A stretch of 64,000 nucleotides of DNA, from positions 930,001 to 994,000 of the forward strand of contig NZ_CP163421.1 of assembly GCF_041429775.1 (NCBI RefSeq), in the 5' to 3' direction. Below the pieces are notes generated by a model that was not told the DNA's origin, did no database searches, and saw only the letters and a program-made list of their open reading frames with translations. The translations under genes and the position numbers were made by a program. Source of the stretch: Glycocaulis abyssi (GTDB lineage: Bacteria > Pseudomonadota > Alphaproteobacteria > Caulobacterales > Maricaulaceae). Every line of letters begins with the position of its first letter. The first letter of the stretch is position 1. Of the stretch, positions 1 to 9,935 are shown piece by piece.

Positions 1-206
1 CGGGTCTGCCGGATCCGGCCAGGCAGGTGACCGCCAGAGCGAGGAGCGCGCAACAAGCCGGACACCTTTGGCCTCAAGCGCATTTCCCGCCTCGCAGAGC
101 AACGCGGCTGGCTGTATGCTGCCAAAGGCTTGGTTTGAGCCAAAAGCGATGTAGATACTCAAAACACTGCCTATTTCAGTTCGCGATAAGCCCCTTAAGG
201 AGCCCC

Positions 207-788
207 ATGACATTCTATCCCAATGAGCGCATCGGCCTTTTTATCGACGGTGCCAACCTCTATTCCGCAGCCCGCGCCCTCGATTTTGACATCGACTACC
301 GCAAGCTACTCGAAGAATTCAGGAAGCGCGGCCGGCTGGTGCGGGCCAATTATTACACCGCGCTTCTGGAGAATGATGATTACACCCCAATCCGCCCCCT
401 CGTCGACTGGCTGGATTATAACGGGTTCTCCATCGTCACGAAGGCGGCGCGCGAATATACCGACGAGCATGGCCGCCGCCGCATCAAGGGCGATATGGAT
501 GTCGAGATCGCCGTCGATATCTTTGAGGCGGCTGGCTATCTCGACCATATCCTGCTGTTCTCCGGTGATGGCGATTTCCGCAAAGTGGTCGAGGCCGTGC
601 AGCGCAGAGGCGTGCGGGTTTCGGTCGTGTCCACGCTGAAATCCCAGCCGCCCATGATCGCCGACGATCTGCGCCGTCAGGCCGACAATTTCATCGAGCT
701 GGCCGAGCTTGGCCGTCTTGTTGGCCGCGAGCGCCGCGCCCGCGAAGACTTCGTACCGCCAACCGCCGGCGATGACGATGAAGCATAG
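207..788 (+). CDS. NYN domain (LabA/DUF88-type) protein
   Basis: A 193-residue soluble protein of the NYN family, which has a PIN-like nuclease fold and is thought to act on RNA with metal-binding acidic residues. The first strand carries LFIDGANLY with the conserved Asp at residue 14. Further acidic clusters follow at KGDMDVEIAVDI and FSGDGDF, as expected for the metal site. The start was chosen at the ATG preceded by AAGGAG (197-202); a longer in-frame reading from position 27 has no ribosome site and a low-complexity leader. The 3' end overlaps the next gene, a uracil-DNA glycosylase, so the two are probably co-translated. The nuclease role is inferred from the family; the substrate is unknown. 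Confidence 0.85.
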   Translation: MTFYPNERIGLFIDGANLYSAARALDFDIDYRKLLEEFRKRGRLVRANYYTALLENDDYTPIRPLVDWLDYNGFSIVTKAAREYTDEHGRRRIKGDMDVEIAVDIFEAAGYLDHILLFSGDGDFRKVVEAVQRRGVRVSVVSTLKSQPPMIADDLRRQADNFIELAELGRLVGRERRAREDFVPPTAGDDDEA

Positions 789-1428
789 CGTCCCGGCCGA
801 GCCGCAACCCGATTGCCCGCTCTGTCCGCGCCTTGTCGCCTACCGGCAGGAAAACGCCCGTCAGGAGCCGGGCTGGTTCAACGGTGCCGTACCCTCCTTC
901 GGTGACGCCAACGCGCGCCTGCTGATCGTAGGGCTGGCGCCGGGGCGTACAGGGGCGAACCGCACCGCCCGGCCGTTCACCGGCGACTGGGCGGGCGATC
1001 TGCTCTACGCGACCATTGATGCCTATGGCTTTTCAAAAGGCACCTATAAGGCCGACCCAGCTGATGGCCTGACCCTGCACGATGCGATGATCACCAATGC
1101 CGTGCGCTGCGCGCCGCCGCAGAACAAGCCGGTGGGCAAGGAAATGGCCAATTGCCGCCCCTTCCTGGCCGCGCGCATCGCGGCCTTGCCCAGGCTGAAA
1201 GTGGTGATCGCTCTGGGGCGTATCGCGCATGAGAACACGCTGCGCGCGCTGGGCCAGCGTCCAGCGGGTTTCAAGTTTGCCCACGGGGCGGAGCATGAGG
1301 TGGAAGGCCCGCAAGGCCCCCTCACCCTGATCGATAGCTATCACTGCTCACGCTACAACACGAACACGGGCCGGCTGACAGAGCCCATGTTCCATGCTGT
1401 GTTCGAGAAGGCCAAAGCGCGGCTTTAG
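778..1428 (+). CDS. Uracil-DNA glycosylase, family 5 (UDGb-like)
   Basis: A 216-residue protein that probably removes uracil or related deaminated bases from DNA. Motif 1 is [19 protein letters not shown] (residues 52-70), the family 5 form. Motif 2 appears as [12 protein letters not shown] with His189. Four cysteines (13, 16, 111, 126) are placed as expected for the 4Fe-4S cluster of families 4 and 5. The conserved motif-2 proline is a cysteine here (HCS rather than HPS). Two in-frame ATGs (772 and 778) lie inside the end of the NYN gene, so translation is probably coupled to it. The gene converges on smpB with a 4-bp overlap of the stop regions. Confidence 0.85.
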   Translation: MKHSVPAEPQPDCPLCPRLVAYRQENARQEPGWFNGAVPSFGDANARLLIVGLAPGRTGANRTARPFTGDWAGDLLYATIDAYGFSKGTYKADPADGLTLHDAMITNAVRCAPPQNKPVGKEMANCRPFLAARIAALPRLKVVIALGRIAHENTLRALGQRPAGFKFAHGAEHEVEGPQGPLTLIDSYHCSRYNTNTGRLTEPMFHAVFEKAKARL

Positions 1429-1895
1429 CCGAAATCTTTCATCAGGCGGGCCTTGGAGCGGTTCCACTCACGCTCCTTGATGGTTTCGCGCTTGTCGATG
1501 GTCTTCTTGCCCTTGGCGAGGCCAATCAGGAGCTTGGCGAGACCCCGGTCGTTGAAATAGAGCCGCAAGGGGATGATCGTGCGTCCCTCACGCTGCACCG
1601 CGCCGGCCAGCTGGGCCATCTGCTTCTTGTGGAGCAGCAGCTTGCGATGACGGCGCGGCTCGTGATTGAAGCGATTGCCGCCCTCGTAAGGGGGAAAATC
1701 GGCATTGATCAGGTAGAGCGCGCCATCGCGCTCCACGCTGACATAGGCTTCGGCAATATTCGCCCGGCCCTGACGCAGGGATTTCACCTCGGTGCCGACC
1801 AGCATCAGGCCAGCTTCCATCGTGTCCTCGATCTCGTAATCGAAGCGCGCACGCCGGTTGACGGCGATAAGCCCGTTATCGTCGCTCTTGCTCAT
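1425..1895 (-). CDS. smpB: SsrA-binding protein SmpB
   Basis: A 156-residue small basic protein that binds tmRNA and delivers it to stalled ribosomes for trans-translation. The OB-fold core shows [19 protein letters not shown] and the ring of basic residues near [13 protein letters not shown]. The tail [20 protein letters not shown] is the conserved C-terminal helix that enters the mRNA channel. The ATG overlaps the TGA of dapA as ATGA (1892-1895), so smpB is translationally coupled to dapA. No tmRNA gene was seen in the window. Confidence 0.97.
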   Translation of the reverse strand: MSKSDDNGLIAVNRRARFDYEIEDTMEAGLMLVGTEVKSLRQGRANIAEAYVSVERDGALYLINADFPPYEGGNRFNHEPRRHRKLLLHKKQMAQLAGAVQREGRTIIPLRLYFNDRGLAKLLIGLAKGKKTIDKRETIKEREWNRSKARLMKDFG

Positions 1896-2764
1896 ATCAG
1901 CGACAACTCTTCCATCACCGACCTGATCCGCGCCTTCACCGCGTCCGGGCATGCCACCAGCGGCAGACGCACTTCGGCTGAGCACAGGCCCAGCAGGCTC
2001 GCGGCGTATTTCGCAGGTGACGGGCTGGAATAGGCGAACAACACCTCATGGAGCGGTTGCAGACGGTCATTAAGCGCGCGCGCCTCGTCCCAGCGCCCGT
2101 CCAGTGTTGCGTTCTGGAACGCCGCGCACAGCGCCGGTGCCACATTCGAGGACACCGAGATCACGCCCACGCCGCCATGCGCGTTATAGCCCAGAGCCGA
2201 GGCATCCTCGCCGGATAGCTGGATGAACTCGTTGCCAATGGCGCGGCGATGCTGCGTCATGCGGGCAATATCGCCCGTCGCGTCCTTGACCCCGATAATG
2301 TTCGGGTGCTTCGCGATGCGGGCCATGGTCTCGGCGGAGATATCCACGATCGACCGGCCGGGCACATTGTAGACAAAGAGCGGAATTTCCACCGCATCGG
2401 CGATGGCGAGATAGTGCGCCGCCAGCCCCTCCTGCGAAGGCTTGTTGTAATAGGGTGCCGCAACCAGCACTGCGTCCGCGCCCGCAGCCTTGGCATAGCG
2501 GGCCAGCTCGATGGCGTGGGCGGTGTTGTTGGAGCCAGCGCCCGCGATCACCGGAACCCGGCCTGCCGCCGTGGCGATGACAGTTTCAACGACACGACGG
2601 TGCTCTTCCATCGACAAGGTGACGCACTCGCCCGTGGTGCCGACCGGAACCAGCCCATGGGTTCCCGCCTTTATCTGGTGCTCGACCACGCGTTTCAGCG
2701 CGGCGGTATCGACCTGGCCGTTGCTGAAAGGGGTGATGAGTGCCGTAAAAGAGCCGCGGAACAT
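1892..2764 (-). CDS. dapA: 4-hydroxy-tetrahydrodipicolinate synthase
   Basis: A 290-residue TIM-barrel aldolase that condenses pyruvate with aspartate semialdehyde in lysine and meso-diaminopimelate synthesis. The Schiff-base lysine is Lys160 in GVKDATGD. The catalytic tyrosine is Tyr132 in VYNVPGRS, and GTTGE at residues 42-46 gives the threonine relay. Length matches the family (about 292). A second start three codons upstream (2773, MQT) is possible and has AAGG very close to it; 2764 gives the usual N-terminus. The gene is divergent from the lytic transglycosylase, which also acts in peptidoglycan metabolism, and is coupled to smpB downstream. Confidence 0.96.
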   Translation of the reverse strand: MFRGSFTALITPFSNGQVDTAALKRVVEHQIKAGTHGLVPVGTTGECVTLSMEEHRRVVETVIATAAGRVPVIAGAGSNNTAHAIELARYAKAAGADAVLVAAPYYNKPSQEGLAAHYLAIADAVEIPLFVYNVPGRSIVDISAETMARIAKHPNIIGVKDATGDIARMTQHRRAIGNEFIQLSGEDASALGYNAHGGVGVISVSSNVAPALCAAFQNATLDGRWDEARALNDRLQPLHEVLFAYSSPSPAKYAASLLGLCSAEVRLPLVACPDAVKARIRSVMEELSLI

Positions 2765-2918
2765 GGTTTGCATTGCCTTGTGAGAAGAGTGCGCCTGCGC
2801 AAATGGGCGCGGACCATATCGATTGCAACACCGCGCGCCAAGACGCTGCAATCGCTGTGGACAGTGCACGCGCGTTGGACGAGTCTGTAGATCTGCCTGC
2901 CGTCAGGAGTTTGCCCCC

Positions 2919-5072
2919 ATGCTGTTGCGTGCCGCCCTGCTCGCCCTGTCAGTGTCCATGCTGAGCGCGCCCGCGCTTGGCGATGTGCCCGTGCCGCGGC
3001 TCAAACCGCCTATGGCCAACCATTCGGCGATCCTCAACGATGCTGATTTCGACCTTTTGCGCCGGGGCCTGCGCGCCGCTGATGCGGGCGACTGGACCTT
3101 CGTGCGCGAGGCACGCTTCAACATCTCCCACCCTGTCGCGCAGAACCTCCTGCTCTGGCGCATCGCGTCGGCTGACCCGCGCGCGATCTTCTCCGAGCTG
3201 CATATGGCGCTGGAAGCGCTGGATGGCTGGCCGCGTCAGGCGGCCATACAGCGTGAGGCGGAATGGAAGCTCGCAGAAGCGGGCATGGGGCCAGACCTGA
3301 CCGCAGGCTGGTTTGCCCGGCGCGATCCATTGACCGGCGAGGGCCGGATTGCCTGGGGCGAGGCGCTTATCGCCCTGGGCCGCGTTGACGAGGGCCGCGA
3401 GCAGATACGAGAAGCATGGCGGACCCAATCCCTGCGCCAGACCCATCAAAGCCGCGTGCTGCGCGAGCATGGCAGCGTTCTGACCGCCGCCGACCACGCC
3501 GAGCGCGTGGACTTCCTGCTCTGGGCCGGTCAGCGCAGCCTGGCCAGCGCCCTGCTGCCTCAACTGGCTGCCGGTGAACGCCGTCTTGCCGATGCGCGCA
3601 TCCGGCTGGCCGCGCGGGGCAGCGGTGTCGACGGCGCGGTAAATGCCGTACCGTCCAGCCTGCAAAATGATCCGGGTCTGGTGTTCGAGCGCACGCGCTG
3701 GCGGCGGCGGGCGGGCAATGCCGATGGCGCGCTGCAGCTGGCACTGGAGCTGCCGGATGCCCACACCAACACCGTTGCACTGGAATCGATGTGGACCGAA
3801 CGCAAGCTGATCATCCTTGATCTGATGCGCTCCAACGATCACGCAACCGCCTACCGGCTGGCAGCCTCCAACGGGATGACCGCTGGCGTGGCATTCGCCG
3901 ATGCGGAGTTTCTCGCTGGCTGGCTGGCGCTGGTGCACCTGAACCAGCCGGAGGATGCTCTGGCCCATTTCAACCGGCTGGAAGCAGGCGTGACCACGCC
4001 GGTTTCCCTTGGCCGCGCAAAATACTGGCAGGGACGCGCCGCAGAGGCCGCTGGCAATGCCCTGCTCGCCCGCGAGCGCTTCATGGCCGCCGCCCAGCAC
4101 GCCACCACCTATTACGGCCAGCTGGCCATTCTGGCGCTCGGCGGCGCGGCAGCCGAGCTCGACCTGCCTGCCGATCCGGTCATCAGTGAAGCTGACCGCG
4201 CCGCCTTCAATGAGCGCGATCAGGTTCTGGCCCTGCGGATGCTGGGTGAGCTGAACCAGACCTTCCTGTTCCGCACCTTTGCCGCCCATCTGGAGGGCCG
4301 CATGGAGACACCGGCAGAGCAGGCCATGCTGGCCGATATCGCGCTGGACCATTTGCGCCTGCGCGAGTCCGTGCGCGCGGCCAAGGCTGGCCGCATGCAG
4401 GGCATGATCCTGGCCGAACGCGCCTACCCGGTCATTGATGTGCCGTCCAATGCGCCGGTGATGGCCGACCCCTCCCTGACCCTTTCGGTCATCCGGCAGG
4501 AAACCGAATTTGATGCGCGCGCCGTCAGCGGCGCTGGCGCGCGCGGCATGATGCAGATGATGCCCGCCACCGCCCGCCAGACGGCACGTCAGCTCGGCCT
4601 GCCGTATGAGTTTGAGTGGCTGACCGATGACCCCGACTACAATATGCGCCTTGGCATGGCCCATCTGCAGGAGGTGGTCGACAATTATGACGGCTCACTC
4701 GTCATGGCGCTGGCCGCCTATAATGCCGGCGGCGGGCGCGTGCGCCGCTGGGTGCAGGAATATGGCGATCCGCGCTATGGCGCGATTGATCCGATCGACT
4801 GGGTGGAGAGCCTGCCGTTTGCCGAAACGCGCAATTATGTGCAGCGCGTGATCGAGAATCTGCAGGTCTACCGCGCCCGCCGGGCCGGTCACACCGCCGT
4901 GCCGCTGGAAATCGAGCGCGACATGGTGGGAGCGGGCGCGGGCCTGCGCCGCATCCTGCCGCATCTCAGCGACGAGCAGCTGGCCGAGATCGAGGCCGCC
5001 GATGCCGCCGCCCGCGAAGAGCTGGGCATGGCACCACTACCGGATGCGGACGACGAGGACGGCGGGAGTTAG
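2919..5072 (+). CDS. Soluble lytic murein transglycosylase (Slt70-like)
   Basis: A 717-residue periplasmic enzyme expected to cleave peptidoglycan glycan strands to 1,6-anhydroMurNAc products. A signal peptide covers about residues 1-22 (LLALSVSMLSAPALG). A long helical superhelix (U/L domains) fills residues 40-500. The C-terminal SLT domain has the catalytic Glu528 in RQETEFDARAVSGAGA, then RGMMQMMPATARQTA and ALAAYNAGGGRVRRW. CAGGAG (2904-2909) supports the chosen ATG over the longer open frame starting at 2823. Released anhydro-muropeptides would feed the recycling kinase AnmK encoded at 37.9-39.0 kb. Confidence 0.93.
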   Translation: MLLRAALLALSVSMLSAPALGDVPVPRLKPPMANHSAILNDADFDLLRRGLRAADAGDWTFVREARFNISHPVAQNLLLWRIASADPRAIFSELHMALEALDGWPRQAAIQREAEWKLAEAGMGPDLTAGWFARRDPLTGEGRIAWGEALIALGRVDEGREQIREAWRTQSLRQTHQSRVLREHGSVLTAADHAERVDFLLWAGQRSLASALLPQLAAGERRLADARIRLAARGSGVDGAVNAVPSSLQNDPGLVFERTRWRRRAGNADGALQLALELPDAHTNTVALESMWTERKLIILDLMRSNDHATAYRLAASNGMTAGVAFADAEFLAGWLALVHLNQPEDALAHFNRLEAGVTTPVSLGRAKYWQGRAAEAAGNALLARERFMAAAQHATTYYGQLAILALGGAAAELDLPADPVISEADRAAFNERDQVLALRMLGELNQTFLFRTFAAHLEGRMETPAEQAMLADIALDHLRLRESVRAAKAGRMQGMILAERAYPVIDVPSNAPVMADPSLTLSVIRQETEFDARAVSGAGARGMMQMMPATARQTARQLGLPYEFEWLTDDPDYNMRLGMAHLQEVVDNYDGSLVMALAAYNAGGGRVRRWVQEYGDPRYGAIDPIDWVESLPFAETRNYVQRVIENLQVYRARRAGHTAVPLEIERDMVGAGAGLRRILPHLSDEQLAEIEAADAAAREELGMAPLPDADDEDGGS

Positions 5073-5081
5073 CGGGGCTTT

Positions 5082-5183
5082 CCCTGATCCTCCGAGCGCC
5101 ACTGTGCCCCAAAGGATGAGGGAAAAGCGCCACATGCCCTCATCCTGAGGGGCTTCGTCAGAAGCCGTCTCGAAGGACGAGGG
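5082..5183. repeat. Paired inverted REP-like element (family A, copy 1)
   Basis: Two head-to-head units flank a short GAAAAGC-type spacer. The right unit (5137-5183) runs from CCCTCATCCTGAGG to TCTCGAAGGACGAGGG, with CTTC/GAAG in the middle. The left unit (5082-5122) is its diverged inverse. The same pair occurs at 43854-43960. The element lies between two convergent stop codons and could also act as a transcript barrier. Confidence 0.8.
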
Positions 5184-6158
5184 CTAGCCCCCTATCGCCT
5201 TTGCAAACACCGCCGCATCCACATTGCCACCCGTGGCGACAATCACGGTCGTCTTGCCCTTCTCGTCGATCTTCCCTGAAAGCACGGCGGCCAGCGCACA
5301 CGCGCCACCCGGCTCGATGACGAGCTTCAGATGTTGCCAGGCAAAGGCGACCGCTTGCATCGCTTCATCATCGCTGACGACGCCAATCCCTTTGAGGCGG
5401 GGCTGGTTGATAGAAAAGGTCATCTCGCCGGGTGCTTCCGACAGGAGCGCATCCTGCAACGATCCGGAGCTTTTCGTGTTGCGCTCACGCTGGCCTGAAA
5501 CCAGCGAGCGGGCATGGTCGTCAAAGCCTTCCGGCTCCGCGCCATAAACGGCGATTTCCGGCGCACGTTCAGCGAGCGCCAGATTGATCCCGGCAATCAG
5601 CCCGCCCCCGCCGACGCAGCAGACGAGCTGGTCTGCTGTCTCACCACGCTCTTCCAGCTGCTGGACGATTTCCAGCCCGCACGTGCCCTGCCCGGCTATG
5701 ACGCCAAAATGGTCAAAGGACGGGATCAGCGTGGCCCCTGTCTCCTCGCACAGCTGCCGGGAGATGGCTTCACGGTCTTCGCTGGCGCGATCATAGGTGA
5801 TGACCTTTCCGCCTCGCGCGCGCACGCCCTCGGCCTTTATGGCCGGTGCGTCGGCCGGCATCACGATGGTGGCCCGAATGCCCCACATCTGCGCTGCCTC
5901 GGCCACCCCTTGCGCATGATTGCCTGAGGAGAACGCCACGACGCCGCGAACACGATCAGCCAATGTCATCAGCGCGAGCGCGTTATAGGCCCCGCGGAAC
6001 TTGAACGAGCCGGTGCGCTGCAGGCACTCGGCCTTTATCAGCACACGCCCGCCCACAGCCTCATCCAGCGCCGGGCTCCACAGCAAGGGCGTCCTGACCG
6101 CCAGCCCTTTGAGGCGGGTGGCGGCGTCCATGACGTCGTTGAAGCCTGGTAGGTGCAT
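5184..6158 (-). CDS. Threonine/serine dehydratase-like PLP enzyme
   Basis: A 324-residue fold-type II PLP enzyme, probably a catabolic-type threonine dehydratase or serine racemase relative. The Schiff-base lysine is in GSFKFRGAYNAL, the substrate loop is SSGNHAQG, and the phosphate-binding glycine loop is CVGGGGLIAG. There is no C-terminal ACT regulatory domain, so it is not the long biosynthetic IlvA. The start at 6158 is preceded by a strong GGAGGA; an ATG six codons upstream lies within that site. It is divergent from the acyl-CoA ligase. Whether it deaminates threonine, serine or 3-hydroxyaspartate cannot be told from the motifs. Confidence 0.85.
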   Translation of the reverse strand: MHLPGFNDVMDAATRLKGLAVRTPLLWSPALDEAVGGRVLIKAECLQRTGSFKFRGAYNALALMTLADRVRGVVAFSSGNHAQGVAEAAQMWGIRATIVMPADAPAIKAEGVRARGGKVITYDRASEDREAISRQLCEETGATLIPSFDHFGVIAGQGTCGLEIVQQLEERGETADQLVCCVGGGGLIAGINLALAERAPEIAVYGAEPEGFDDHARSLVSGQRERNTKSSGSLQDALLSEAPGEMTFSINQPRLKGIGVVSDDEAMQAVAFAWQHLKLVIEPGGACALAAVLSGKIDEKGKTTVIVATGGNVDAAVFAKAIGG

Positions 6159-6350
6159 GCTCTCTCCTCCGCGCACTGGCCGCTTGCTGCATCACGGCCA
6201 TATCTCCTGCAAGCAAGTTGCGCAAAAGGTATTGCATCGCAGCGCGGGCGCGCCTTTGATAACGCCAACTTCAAACAACGGGCTAGGCAGGCGGGCAAAA
6301 TGCGCTGCCCTGTGAATGGCCGGTTACATCCAAGCGGGAGGACAAACGCC

Positions 6351-7988
6351 ATGTTGCGTGGACAGATGATGAATCGCCAGCTGATGATTTCTGGCATTCT
6401 ACAGCATGCGGCCGACAATCACGGGGGCCGCGAGATCGTGAGCCGCCTGCCCGATACCGGCGAGATTCACCGCTATGGCTGGAAAGACTGCCACGCCCGC
6501 TCCAAACGCCTCGCCAACGTGCTGACAGGCCCTCTGAAAGTGAAATCCGGCGACCGGGTGTCCACCATTGCCTGGAATACGCACCGCCATCTGGAGCTTT
6601 ATTACGCGGTTTCCGGCGTCGGCGCCGTCATCCATACGGTCAATCCGCGCCTTGCGCCCGACCAGATCGCCTGGATGCTCGACCACGCCAAGGCCAAGCA
6701 TGTCTTCTTCGATGTGTCATTCGCGCCAATCATCGATGCCATCGCGAAAAAGTGCAAAACCGTCAAACGCTTCATCGTGATGACGGACAGCGCACACGCA
6801 CCAAAAATGGCGACGAAGTGCGAGGCTTACGAAGACCTGCTGAGCAGCGCCTCGCCGGAGTATGACTGGCCGGAGTTCGACGAGAATCTCGCCGCCGGCC
6901 TGTGCTACACCTCCGGCACGACAGGCGATCCCAAGGGCGCGCTCTATTCCCACCGCTCCACCGTGCTGCACGCCATGGCGTGCCTGGGACAGGACGTGCT
7001 GGGCGTCGGCTCGCGCGGCACGATCATGCCGGTGGTCCCGATGTTCCACGTCAATGCCTGGGGTGTGCCGTATGCGACGGCCATGGGCGGCGGCAAGCTG
7101 GTCATGCCCGGCGCGCAGCTGGACGGTAAATCGCTTCAGGAACTGATCGAGGGCGAGCAGGTTACCCAGGTGCTCGGCGTGCCGACCGTCTGGCTCGGCC
7201 TGCTGCAGTATCTGCGCGAGAGCGGCAAGCGCATCGACAGCGTGGAGAACGTACTGATGGGCGGCTCTGCCATGCCTGAAGCGCTCCTGCGCGCCTATGA
7301 GGGCGAGTATGGCGTCGACATGCAGCAGGGCTGGGGCATGACCGAGATGAGCCCGCTGGGCACGGTCGGAAAGCTGCTGCCCAAGCATGATGACCTGTCT
7401 GATGACGAGAAGATCAAGATCAAGCTGAAACAGGGCCGGCTGATCTATGGCGTGGAAATGCGCGCCGTGGACGATGACGGGAATGTGCTGCCGCGCGATG
7501 GCAAGTCCTCGGGCCATATCCAGGTGCGCGGCCCCTGGATCATCGATGCCTATTTCCGCGGCGCGGGCGCTGAAGCCTTCACCGATGATGGCTGGTTCCG
7601 CACCGGCGATGTCGGCTATCTCGACGAGGATGGCTACATGACCATTACTGATCGCTCCAAGGACGTCATCAAGTCCGGCGGCGAATGGATCAGCTCCATT
7701 GATCTTGAGAATGTCGCCATGGGCCACCCCGACGTGATGATGGCAGCCGCTGTCGGCATGCCGCACCCCAAATGGCAGGAGCGCCCGCTACTGGTCATCC
7801 AGCCCAAGCCGCACACCACGCCGACCGCCGAGGCCATTCAGGAATTCCTCGCCGAACGCCTGCCCAAATGGTGGGTGCCGGACGGGATCGAGTTCATCGA
7901 CGAGATGCCGCTTGGCGCGACGGGCAAAATCCTGAAAACCCGCCTGCGGGAAATCTACAAGGACTATCAATTCCCCGACGCGGGGTAG
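6351..7988 (+). CDS. Medium/long-chain acyl-CoA ligase (AMP-forming)
   Basis: A 545-residue adenylate-forming enzyme that activates a fatty or related carboxylic acid to its CoA thioester through an acyl-AMP. The P-loop is [16 protein letters not shown], the A5 motif is [10 protein letters not shown]7 is GWFRTGDVG, and the hinge/A8 region is [13 protein letters not shown]. The catalytic lysine is in [12 protein letters not shown] near the C-terminus. The overall pattern resembles the DmdB/AlkK group (methylmercaptopropionyl- or medium-chain acyl-CoA ligases). GGGAGGA lies 8 nt before the ATG. The exact substrate is not predictable from sequence alone. Confidence 0.9.
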   Translation: MLRGQMMNRQLMISGILQHAADNHGGREIVSRLPDTGEIHRYGWKDCHARSKRLANVLTGPLKVKSGDRVSTIAWNTHRHLELYYAVSGVGAVIHTVNPRLAPDQIAWMLDHAKAKHVFFDVSFAPIIDAIAKKCKTVKRFIVMTDSAHAPKMATKCEAYEDLLSSASPEYDWPEFDENLAAGLCYTSGTTGDPKGALYSHRSTVLHAMACLGQDVLGVGSRGTIMPVVPMFHVNAWGVPYATAMGGGKLVMPGAQLDGKSLQELIEGEQVTQVLGVPTVWLGLLQYLRESGKRIDSVENVLMGGSAMPEALLRAYEGEYGVDMQQGWGMTEMSPLGTVGKLLPKHDDLSDDEKIKIKLKQGRLIYGVEMRAVDDDGNVLPRDGKSSGHIQVRGPWIIDAYFRGAGAEAFTDDGWFRTGDVGYLDEDGYMTITDRSKDVIKSGGEWISSIDLENVAMGHPDVMMAAAVGMPHPKWQERPLLVIQPKPHTTPTAEAIQEFLAERLPKWWVPDGIEFIDEMPLGATGKILKTRLREIYKDYQFPDAG

Positions 7989-8000
7989 GTCTGCCCTACT

Positions 8001-8018
8001 CTCGTCATTCCGGGCGAG
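8001..8018. repeat. Solo half of palindromic element (family C)
   Basis: CTCGTCATTCCGGGCGAG is the terminal part of the element present in full at 54367-54467 and 56893-56990. Only the left arm is present here. It abuts the family B element that starts at 8021, so it may have been truncated by that insertion. Confidence 0.6.
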
Positions 8019-8020
8019 TG

Positions 8021-8135
8021 TTTTCCTCCCCCGTTTACGGGGGAGGTGGTCCGAAGGACCGGAGGGGGGAAATCTTTCTCAACAATCCCCCCCTCGCCGC
8101 TTCGCGGCACTCCCCCCGTTCACGGGGGGAGAAAA
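8021..8135. repeat. MITE-like palindromic element (family B, copy 1)
   Basis: A 115-bp element with terminal inverted repeats. The left end is TTTTCCTCCCCCGTTTACGG and the right end is its near-complement, CCGTTCACGGGGGGAGAAAA. Internal palindromes (GGTCCGAAGGACC, GCCGCTTCGCGGC) add smaller hairpins. A second copy with the same ends but different inner hairpins is at 58080-58209. There is no coding capacity. Confidence 0.8.
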
Positions 8136-8207
8136 CTCGTGGGCCCACGGCACCGCCTCAGCAATATTACCAACCTGTCACTTGCGGTCTCCGCGAAACA
8201 CACTACC

Positions 8208-8226
8208 TTTATCGAAAATCGATAAA
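8208..8226 (+). promoter_or_regulatory. Perfect inverted repeat next to the ribosome site of the following gene
   Basis: TTTATCG and CGATAAA form a perfect 7-bp inverted repeat around AAAAT. The right arm runs directly into the AAGGAG ribosome site (8226-8231) of the small membrane protein gene. It could be an operator or a small RNA hairpin limiting translation. No factor can be named. Confidence 0.35.
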
Positions 8227-8238
8227 AGGAGCCCGCAA

Positions 8239-8430
8239 ATGGAAATCCTCATTCTTCTACTGGTTGGTCACTTCCTGCCCACGATCATTGCCGTCGCGCG
8301 TGGTCATCACAATGGTTTCGCCATCTTCCTGACGAACCTGCTGCTCGGCTGGACGCTGATCGGCTGGGTGGTGGCGCTGATCTGGTCGACCACCGCCGTC
8401 CAGCGCCGCGCCACCATCATCAATGCATGA
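8239..8430 (+). CDS. Superinfection immunity protein-like small membrane protein
   Basis: A 63-residue protein with two hydrophobic segments (about residues 2-18 and 27-50). The pattern LLLVGHFLPTIIA, RGHHNG and NLLLGWTLIGWVVALIW is typical of the Imm_superinfect family, named after a phage T4 protein that blocks DNA entry by superinfecting phage. Chromosomal members are common and mostly uncharacterised, so an antiphage role is only a possibility. AAGGAG precedes the ATG. The downstream MATE gene converges on it with no gap. Confidence 0.75.
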   Translation: MEILILLLVGHFLPTIIAVARGHHNGFAIFLTNLLLGWTLIGWVVALIWSTTAVQRRATIINA

Positions 8431-9850
8431 CTACTCGGCAGGCTTGACCGGTACCCCGGCCCTCGCCGCCTGCGTTGGCGGCACTATCGGCCGGGCCTTG
8501 CTCTCAATGGCCGTCATCGGCGCATAGCGCAGCACCAGGAAAGCGGTAATGGCCCCAGCCAGCACGTTGGCCAGCGCATAGCCGCTGATCATGCCTACCG
8601 GCCCAAACTGCATCGCCCCAAGCCAGACCAGCGGCACCAATAGCGCGAAACAGCGCATCAGATTGACCCCCACCCCCAGCAGCGGACGGCCAAGCCCGTT
8701 AAATCCGGCGGCAGCGGCCATGGCGATGCCATAGCCGCCCATGGTCACCGGCGCGATCCACCAGGTCAGGCGGGCCATGGCCTGCGCTTCCTCTGACGGA
8801 AGGAACAGCCAGGATAGCGGATAGGCCAGCACCGCCAGCACCGCTGCCATCGCCACGCCCCAGCCTGCACAGAACAGGAAGGCGGAGCGGAAGGCTTCGC
8901 GCACGCGGGCCACATGACCGGCGCCGCCATTCTGGCCGGTAATGGGACCAATCGAACCGGAAAGCGCGAATAGCGGTATCAGGGCCAGCGCTTCCAGCCG
9001 CGGCCACGCCAAATCCGGCCACCACCGGCTCGCCAAACTGCGCAGCGGCGGCAAACACCATCGTCATCGCCATCGGGTTGATCATGTTGGAGCCAGCGGC
9101 GGGCGCACCGATGCGCGCGATCTCGCCCCAGTTCCAGGCGATCTCGGAAAAGCCCGGCCATGACAGATCCATGATCTTCTCGCGGAAAATCATGATCCCC
9201 ATAGCCACCACGAATACGACCAGGTTGGAGATCAGCGTCGCCAGCGCCGCACCCTGAACTTCCATCGCCGGTATCGGCCCCAGACCGAAGATCAGGATCG
9301 GATCGAGGATCATGTTCAGCGCGGCCGCGATGATCATGATGATGCTGGGCAGGATCGCATCGCCAAGCGCACGCAGGATATTGCTGGCAATCATCGGGCC
9401 GACCATGAAGATGATGCCGGCAAACCAGATGACCATGTATTCGCGCACGAAGGGCATCATCGCCTCGCTCGCGCCCATCAGCCGGAAAAGCGGATCGATC
9501 AGGGCAATGCCGATGGCCGAGGTGATGGCGGTAATGACAAGCGCCAGAAGCACGGCGTCGGTCGCGACGCGTTTGGTCCGCTCGCCATCGCCGCGTCCGG
9601 CGGCGCGCGCCACCACCGATACCGCCCCCGCCCCCAGGCCGATGGCGATACTCATTACCGCCATGGAGACAGGAAACACGAACTGCACGGCGGCCTGCTG
9701 CACCGTACCCAGACGGCCGACCCAGTAGGCATCGACAATGCCGACCATCATCATGGCCACAATGCCAAAGCTCATCGGGATGACCATCCGCATGAGATGC
9801 CCGAAGACCGGGCCCTGCGTCAGGTCGCGGGCATTGCGTTTTTGAGCCAT
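8431..9850 (-). pseudogene. MATE-family multidrug efflux transporter, frameshifted
   Basis: Two overlapping frames together give one complete MATE transporter, a sodium- or proton-driven drug exporter of 12 helices. The 5' part (9850 to about 9003) reads normally through GFGVAA. The match then continues in another frame from RLEALALIPLFALSGSIGP to the stop at 8431. The switch lies near 8996-9006. Comparing with the usual V-A-x-R-hydrophobic-E motif, two bases of one codon seem to be missing. Either the gene is broken, or this is an assembly error; the second half stays well conserved, which favours a recent event or an error. No clear ribosome site precedes the ATG. Confidence 0.8.
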
Positions 9851-9935
9851 GAAGGGAGAACCGGCCTTTTAAGAATGGCTCTCACATTTAGGCGCGTCCG
9901 CCCTCTCCCGCCAGAGGCAGTTCGTGAATTCTTTT

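Noticed and set aside
2949-4664. Long open frame (571 codons) antisense to the lytic transglycosylase gene
   Set aside because: It is a by-product of high GC; the plus-strand gene has signal peptide, SLT motifs and full length, while the antisense product has no recognisable features.
5082-5183. Regular inverted repeats suggesting a CRISPR array
   Set aside because: Only paired inverted units are present, without regular direct repeats or spacers.
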